Positions 62,501-64,000 of a stretch of 64,000 bases of DNA are shown piece after piece (within the stretch, counting starts at the first letter, position 1; the number at the start of each line of letters is the position of its first letter). Under the pieces are notes generated by a model. It was not told where the DNA came from. It did not search any database and saw only the letters and a program-made list of their open reading frames with translations. The stretch spans positions 4,960,001-5,024,000 of the forward strand of contig CM076953.1 in the NCBI GenBank assembly GCA_039566865.1, written 5' to 3'. Source of the stretch: Aurelia coerulea. Its lineage: Eukaryota > Cnidaria > Scyphozoa > Semaeostomeae > Ulmaridae. Both the position numbers and the translations under genes were made by a program.

Positions 62501-63235
62501 CAAAACCTGCAAAAACGAGAGAAAACAACGACCAAAATTTTATCAGTTTTCTTCGCAACAACGATGACATTTACAAATATAAGCTTAGTTCTAATGAGAG
62601 ATTGCAACCCCCTAAGTAATTTTGTTACTCCAACGAGGAAGACTTGTTTATCCTCCAAAGAAGAAAGCACGTTCTTCAGCAAAGGCAAGTAAGTCATCGC
62701 TATAATTAAGAAATCGTGGGGGAAATGGTCGCGAATTTACCAATTTTGAAGGCTTTTCGAGTGGGCTTTCACGTGAAATTCCCTCATATTTTTGGAAGAA
62801 ATAGGTCAATACCAGCAAGAATAATACCTAAATCAATTTAAGACGTTGGTCATTCAACAAGATAGTAACAAATGTTATTGCTGTGATATTCAATTGGACA
62901 GTAGCCTTTTCAAACACCGCGCGTTTTCCTGAATCACACGGTATAACTAGCTTAAATTACAAGACGCTATTAGAGGCAATCGTTCTGCGAAGAGTAAAAA
63001 CATTTCTTGACTAGTAAAACAAGCACACTGAATAATGAAAAGTACATTGACTAGTTTGTGATTGAAACAACTTGGCTAAAATTGCTGCATATGAATTATA
63101 GATTACATACCTTCGAATACCTCTGGAGCCATCCACGCCGCACTGCCTTTATTACTTGTCATCTCCGAACGCTTATAACATGCTGTGCCAAAATCACAAA
63201 TCTTCAATACCGTACCACATTGTGTAAGCAGCATA
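35463..63235 (-). CDS. MAP3K7: TAK1 (MAP3K7)-like protein kinase, 5' partial
   Basis: MAP kinase kinase kinase that in other animals is activated through TAB adaptors and signals to JNK/p38 and NF-kB. Exons found, in order on the minus strand: 63111-63235, 62196-62229, 61027-61121, then (gap) 44782-46657, 39825-39892, 38863-38922, 37802-37857, 35463-35577. The first three join in phase to the DFG-APE-subdomain IX block ([49 protein letters not shown]). The last five join in phase as the linker and the C-terminal coiled coil that aligns with the TAB2/3-binding end of TAK1. No exon was found for the C-lobe end (the CW-DP-RP region) between 46658 and 61026. N-lobe exons lie off the right edge. 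Identity rests on the [13 protein letters not shown] and RIMWAVH words and the matching C-terminal heptads. Confidence 0.88.
35613..36070. mobile_element. Foldback MITE in last TAK1 intron
   Basis: Arms of about 190 bp: GGGCGATTCTGA outward at the left and TCAGAATCGCCC at the right, with AAATCAATAAGAGCGCTTAC and the inverse, and TAAAGTCATGGTT in the middle. Its left end is about 36 bp upstream of the last TAK1 acceptor. Confidence 0.8.
36308..36450. mobile_element. MITE half, TAGCCTACGAGTAGACC family
   Basis: Nearly identical to 20584-20730 but the right terminal repeat is absent; the sequence runs into the TTCAG satellite. Confidence 0.65.
36454..36822. repeat. (TTCAG)n microsatellite, about 370 bp
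   Basis: Pentamer TTCAG, with TTTCAG hexamers interspersed and rare TACAGA variants. One of the longest simple repeats here, in a TAK1 intron. Confidence 0.95.
36823..37260 (-). mobile_element. LINE 3' end fragment
   Basis: On the minus strand a [17 protein letters not shown] C-terminal peptide (about 37175-37205, the usual end of LINE ORF2) is followed by a tail with CTCTCCTCGATTAGTTTA, which also follows the LINE at 58205-59240. Coding part is short and broken. Confidence 0.6.
37802..37857 (-). CDS. MAP3K7: TAK1 exon: coiled coil
   Basis: 56 nt encoding [18 protein letters not shown] plus two bases of a Lys. The LLQRK word is shared with vertebrate TAK1. A foldback MITE begins 33 bp upstream of this acceptor. 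Confidence 0.82.
37891..38493. mobile_element. Foldback MITE, CGGGTGCGCCAAAATAAAC ends
   Basis: 603 bp, almost wholly palindromic (arms about 290 bp), TA on each side. Ends TCGGGTGCGCCAAAATAAAC and GTTTATTTTGGCGCACCCGG. Inserted 33 bp from the acceptor of the TAK1 coiled-coil exon, so the branch point may be MITE-derived. Confidence 0.85.
38500..38756. mobile_element. GGGGCTTAATAGAGC MITE fragment
   Basis: Ends GGGGGCTTAATAGAGCTATT then ACGGTA. Same family as 47866-48275 and the sequence flanking the array at 51597-51627 and 55087-55170. Only one end is present. Confidence 0.6.
38863..38922 (-). CDS. MAP3K7: TAK1 exon: start of coiled coil
   Basis: Exactly 20 codons, phase 0 both sides: [20 protein letters not shown]. 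The [12 protein letters not shown] stretch corresponds to the NSKESMAVFEQHC block in vertebrate TAK1. Acceptor TTTGTAG, donor GAG|GTGATT. Confidence 0.82.
38923..39824. other. TAK1 intron, no recognised element
   Basis: Contains a local repeat of ACTTGTTACTAGTGACAATA at about 39240-39300. Nothing else identified. Confidence 0.3.
39825..39892 (-). CDS. MAP3K7: TAK1 exon: pre-coiled-coil
   Basis: 68 nt, phases 1 in and 0 out. Encodes [20 protein letters not shown] and IM, aligning with the LTLDHQLQPL region before the TAK1 coiled coil. Acceptor TTTTAG, donor ATG|GTAAGT. Confidence 0.8.
40446..42261. mobile_element. MULE-like foldback element carrying a LINE
   Basis: Ends AACAAGGACAG and CTGTCCTTGTT, flanked by CTGTTATCA (40437-40445) and CTCTTATCA (42262-42270), a 9-bp duplication with one change. 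The loop side of the right arm is split by a LINE at 40943-42155. Confidence 0.85.
40943..42155 (+). mobile_element. CR1/Jockey-group LINE, 5'-truncated
   Basis: Perfect direct repeats of about 13 bp, AATTACTGACTGA, flank it (40930-40942, 42156-42168), and a poly-A of about 25 bases ends it: target-primed insertion. The reading frame 40949-41942 is open for over 320 codons: [55 protein letters not shown]. It is the RT thumb and C-terminal region only, intact as far as it goes. Closely related to 29243-31801; the youngest-looking LINE piece in the window. Confidence 0.93.
42653..43040 (-). mobile_element. LINE 3' end fragment
   Basis: The minus-strand peptide [20 protein letters not shown] ending KCRLSRK and a stop at 42808 is the typical ORF2 C-terminus. 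A tail with (AAATG)n ends near 42653. Confidence 0.7.
43216..43717 (-). mobile_element. LINE ORF2 C-terminal fragment
   Basis: 123 open codons (43343-43714): [57 protein letters not shown]. This is the conserved end of CR1/RTE-like ORF2. The tail ends in AAATG repeats. Abuts a plus-strand LINE end. Confidence 0.8.
43718..44644 (+). mobile_element. LINE 3' end fragment
   Basis: Short C-terminus [20 protein letters not shown], then a long tail ending with TCGGAGGGCCCCTTG and AAATC repeats. The same tail motif is at 47234-47310. Confidence 0.65.
44782..46657 (-). CDS. MAP3K7: TAK1 giant linker exon with heptad repeats
   Basis: 1876-nt exon, 625 codons plus one base, no stop. It opens [10 protein letters not shown], which aligns with the first residues after the kinase domain, then runs through a long disordered Ser/Pro/Gln-rich linker. 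In the middle are 15 tandem seven-residue repeats (45810-46125). A later part [13 protein letters not shown] followed by [10 protein letters not shown] resembles the conserved helix and basic-Ser motif of the vertebrate linker; RTFSAP looks like a 14-3-3 type site. Acceptor TTTTAG, donor CTCTG|GTAAGT in phase 1. Being one exon, it is much longer than the whole human linker. The antisense frames of 139 and 204 codons are shadows. Confidence 0.85.
45810..46125 (-). repeat. Coding minisatellite, 15 x 21 bp (RHQGSDL)
   Basis: Fifteen in-frame heptads within the TAK1 linker: consensus RHQGSDL, variants [35 protein letters not shown] and RHQGADL. Five adjacent copies are identical in protein and nearly so in DNA, consistent with recent slippage or unequal exchange. 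Total charge per unit is about neutral (Arg/His against Asp). Confidence 0.95.
46789..47310 (+). mobile_element. LINE ORF2 C-terminal fragment
   Basis: [31 protein letters not shown] and, after a frame shift, [19 protein letters not shown] and [12 protein letters not shown]. The tail TCGGAGGGCCCCTTG closes it. Related to the minus-strand piece at 57770-58085. Confidence 0.8.
47866..48275. mobile_element. MITE, TAAAAGCTCTATTAAGCCCC ends
   Basis: Left TAAAAGCTCTATTAAGCCCC, right GGGGCTTAATAGAGCTTTTA. G-rich core with repeated GGGGGCTTA words. Confidence 0.75.
48276..48859. other. TAK1 intron, degenerate relative of 1-kb unit
   Basis: Around 48610-48720 the words AAATGTCATGTAAGATTTGC and GTGACATCTAATTTG resemble part of the Helentron-like unit, partly inverted. 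No gene recognised. Confidence 0.35.
48860..49173. mobile_element. Partial mariner-like MITE
   Basis: Right half of the 6747-7351 subfamily, ending TTTTTGGGACCCCCGG with TA following. The left end is absent. Confidence 0.6.
49174..49867. other. TAK1 intron, nothing recognised
   Basis: No gene or repeat identified. A 32-codon open stretch after the ATG at about 49510 is unsupported. Confidence 0.3.
49868..49995. mobile_element. Short hairpin MITE
   Basis: ATACTAACCGGTTGTACAGG at the left and the matching inverse with ACCGGTTAGTAT at the right; inner ATAAAGCCCGAGGTCTTA hairpin. Confidence 0.75.
50730..51065. mobile_element. Partial mariner-like MITE
   Basis: Right half of the 6747-7351 subfamily, ending TTTTTTGGGACTCCCCG. 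It is close in sequence to 48860-49173. Confidence 0.6.
51235..51408. repeat. Inverted pair with hammerhead-like core words
   Basis: Two inverted copies of about 78 bp. Each reads (right copy, plus strand) TTGATAACGGGCTAAGCTCG then AAACGTTGTGTTTTATC. The order CTGATGA, stem, GAAAC is the hammerhead-ribozyme core found in Penelope-like element repeats; here it is TTGATAA, so degenerate. The family link is inference. Confidence 0.45.
51628..52626 (+). mobile_element. Helentron/HINE-like unit, array copy A
   Basis: First of three head-to-tail units of about 1.0 kb. The left flank is a GGGGCTTA-family MITE, whose other half resumes at 55087, so the array was inserted or expanded there. Carries GTCAGTCAGAAAG and the subterminal inverted repeats. 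Confidence 0.65.
52627..53653 (+). mobile_element. Helentron/HINE-like unit, array copy B
   Basis: Second unit, about 1027 bp. Its start reads ATTACAAAGTCCAACTTTGTAAT, a two-base expansion of the palindrome loop. Otherwise near identical to copies A and C. Confidence 0.65.
53654..55086 (+). mobile_element. Helentron/HINE-like unit, array copy C (interrupted)
   Basis: Third unit with the longest GAAA run (about 53697-53740). Interrupted by a G-run element at 54581-54970, which replaced about 15 bp of the unit. Most similar to the solo copy at 36-1051. Confidence 0.65.
54581..54970. mobile_element. G-run element with ACCCTGTCGCATAA repeats
   Basis: The left end is a G-run then GTACTTGACTAGGGAAGTGA; the right has GGTCAAGTATGGGAGTGCCC and a C-run. 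The core repeats ACCCTGTCGCATAA about six times; GAGCGGCACATCCC near the right mirrors the subterminal motif of 34501-34927. No clear target duplication. Confidence 0.7.
55087..55774. other. TAK1 intron, unrecognised
   Basis: Begins with the second half of a GGGGCTTA-family MITE. Around 55490-55637 the plus strand reads as [20 protein letters not shown], then [18 protein letters not shown], which looks coding-like but matches nothing I know. Confidence 0.25.
55779..56615. mobile_element. MITE, GGGTCTGCTTCAACCA ends, TTAA flanks
   Basis: Left GGGGTCTGCTTCAACCA and right TGGTTGAAGCAGACCCT, TTAA immediately outside each (55775-55778, 56616-56619). CACGTGCCATCTCTTGGTT is shared in both arms. TTAA duplication fits piggyBac or Kolobok type. 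Confidence 0.7.
56628..57000 (+). mobile_element. LINE reverse-transcriptase fragment
   Basis: [18 protein letters not shown], a stop and frame shift, then [19 protein letters not shown] and [22 protein letters not shown] palm motifs, decayed. Confidence 0.8.
57396..57677. mobile_element. MITE with ACAATC..CGCCAAAACC ends
   Basis: ACAATCCTCGCCAAAACC near the left is mirrored by GGTTTTGGCGAAGATTGT at the right; ACTGGT flanks both sides. The core has inverted CCCCCCAAGTCAATGTTG. Confidence 0.65.
57770..58085 (-). mobile_element. LINE ORF2 C-terminal fragment
   Basis: Minus strand [20 protein letters not shown] and [20 protein letters not shown]. Homologous to 46789-47130. Confidence 0.75.
58205..59240 (+). 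mobile_element. LINE, internally deleted, with 3' tail
   Basis: The RT finger [40 protein letters not shown] is followed after a deletion by the thumb and C-terminus (58395-59001): [16 protein letters not shown], [34 protein letters not shown]. The tail has GCTCTCTCCTCGATTAGTTT as in 36823-37260. The palm with FADD is missing. Confidence 0.8.
59490..59770 (+). mobile_element. LINE ORF2 C-terminal fragment
   Basis: [22 protein letters not shown] then [20 protein letters not shown] and a stop near 59678, the usual LINE end. Confidence 0.55.
59775..60140 (-). mobile_element. LINE ORF2 C-terminal fragment
   Basis: Minus strand [20 protein letters not shown] and [20 protein letters not shown] before a stop, then a tail and (ATT)n at 59775-59800. 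Confidence 0.8.
60303..60828. mobile_element. hAT-like foldback MITE, perfect 8-bp duplication
   Basis: AGCATAGGTTCCAAATCTT at the left, GATTTGGAACCTATGCTT at the right. CGCTAATT flanks it on both sides (60295-60302, 60829-60836). Arms about 220 bp. The 8-bp duplication suggests hAT or a related superfamily. Confidence 0.85.
61027..61121 (-). CDS. MAP3K7: TAK1 exon: subdomain IX-X
   Basis: Encodes [19 protein letters not shown] then [13 protein letters not shown]. The RIMWAVH word is characteristic of TAK1. Acceptor TTCTTAG, donor GTG|GTAAGT, leaving phase 1. Confidence 0.93.
61403..61908. mobile_element. hAT-like foldback MITE, perfect 8-bp duplication
   Basis: AGCAAAGGGCTCAAATCTTT at the left, AAAGATCTGAGCCCTATGTT at the right; ACTATTAA on both sides (61395-61402, 61909-61916). 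A diverged sister of 60303-60828. Confidence 0.82.
62196..62229 (-). CDS. MAP3K7: TAK1 micro-exon, 34 nt
   Basis: Encodes [12 protein letters not shown] with split codons at both ends. CDVFS is the conserved subdomain IX Asp region. Acceptor CTCTAG, donor CAG|GTACA. Phase fits both neighbours exactly, which supports a real micro-exon. Confidence 0.9.
63111..63235 (-). CDS. MAP3K7: TAK1 exon: DFG and activation segment
   Basis: Reads [19 protein letters not shown], then [20 protein letters not shown]. The DFG Asp and the APE motif are intact. In the activation loop, the position equivalent to human Thr187 is Thr, Ser192 is Ser, and Thr184 is Ser, so the autophosphorylation sites are kept or conservatively changed. 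Acceptor TGATAG, donor GAAG|GTATGT, entering phase 2 and leaving phase 1. Confidence 0.93.
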
Positions 63236-64000
63236 CTATCAAAGAAAGACAGGCACCATCAATTTTGTTGATATGTGAAGGCTAAATGTAATATCGCAGC
63301 TAATCACATTTACCAGGTGTCTAAAACAAATTTCCTCCTGTTTGAAAAATCATTGCTATGATTTTACGCGATAATTATAGGGATTAATTTTTCTAATAGT
63401 TAAAAAATTGAAGTATTTTGTGTATTTGTTTGGGTAATTTTCAAAGTAGTAGTCTCGTGAAAAATTCAAAAGACTTAAAAAAATCAGACTATCAGAAAAG
63501 CTGGATAATGGTCTAAAACGTAGATCAAATCTTCTGAAATCTTGGTTTGAAATCTATTCGAAATCGTTTTGAGAATTAGCATGACTGACAAAATGATGAC
63601 TGAAACTGAGACGGAAACTGAAAATGAAATTGATATTTTTACATTTTACATTCCAAATTCCAAAGATGCTGCAGATAGTTCCAAACCACGGACTGTTGCC
63701 GATCTTTATCTCAATGTCTGTCATGCCTTTGAAATGAAAACTGTACCCCTGGCAGCATAGGAATCAATCTTTCCGCCAATTCTTGCTTGTGGCCCACGGC
63801 CGAAAACCTCCAACGCCTCATCTTCAAGGACCAATGAGACGGCGAATAACCGAAGATGATAAAAGAGACCTGTTAAGATTTTTCTAAATCGTAACTTCCT
63901 TCATAAAACGCAACCAGGACACAAAACTGCTTGAAATTTTAAGAATTTTTGTGAAGAAATCTACTCTCAAGATGTTTGGGCTTAAAAGTTTGGATGCCGG
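63236..64000. other. TAK1 intron to window edge
   Basis: No exon for HRDLKPPN or the kinase N-lobe was found, so those lie beyond 64000. A lone CCAGGTGTCTAAAACAAA near 63314 resembles the CCGGGTG MITE end. The 63-codon plus-strand frame at 63569 is unsupported. Confidence 0.4.

Overview
The window is animal nuclear DNA: AT-rich, with spliced genes on long introns and dense non-LTR retrotransposon debris and inverted-repeat transposons. My best guess is a cnidarian, probably an anthozoan such as a stony coral. This rests on the style of the repeats and on having single-copy orthologues of widespread animal genes; species-level assignment is not possible from sequence alone. No prokaryotic feature, tRNA, rRNA or CRISPR array was found.

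Two protein-coding genes are recognisable, both on the minus strand and arranged head to tail. The first, 7441-24189, is a complete katanin p60 catalytic subunit (KATNA1-like, AAA ATPase, microtubule severing). Its ten exons join in consistent phase into a 506-residue protein with every catalytic motif present. The second, 35463 to beyond 63235, is the 3' part of a TAK1/MAP3K7-like kinase. Three kinase-domain exons (DFG to subdomain IX), one very large linker exon and four small C-terminal exons (TAB-binding-like coiled coil) were found; the 5' exons lie off the right edge. I could not find the exon for the last part of the kinase C-lobe. The linker exon carries 15 tandem copies of a seven-residue repeat (consensus RHQGSDL) that I do not know from vertebrate TAK1.

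Everything else is mobile or repetitive. From the left: a very long foldback element split by a 1-kb Helentron-like insertion (1-2835), then several inverted-repeat elements up to 7351. Katanin introns hold many MITEs, a foldback element with a THAP-domain remnant (17096-19808) and intron 7, which is almost entirely MITE. The intergenic stretch 24190-35462 holds G-run elements with 9-10 bp duplications and a three-level nest (MULE-like element containing a LINE that contains another insertion, 29087-32248). TAK1 introns hold LINE 3' ends in both orientations, a (TTCAG)n block, a tandem array of the Helentron-like unit (51628-55086) and two hAT-like elements with perfect 8-bp duplications.

Katanin and TAK1 have no known joint function; their adjacency is probably incidental. 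The most unusual items are the TAK1 heptad array, the mobile and tandemly amplified 1-kb unit whose empty site is preserved in the opposite arm of the host palindrome, and the G-run element family in which similar ends enclose different short tandem repeats.
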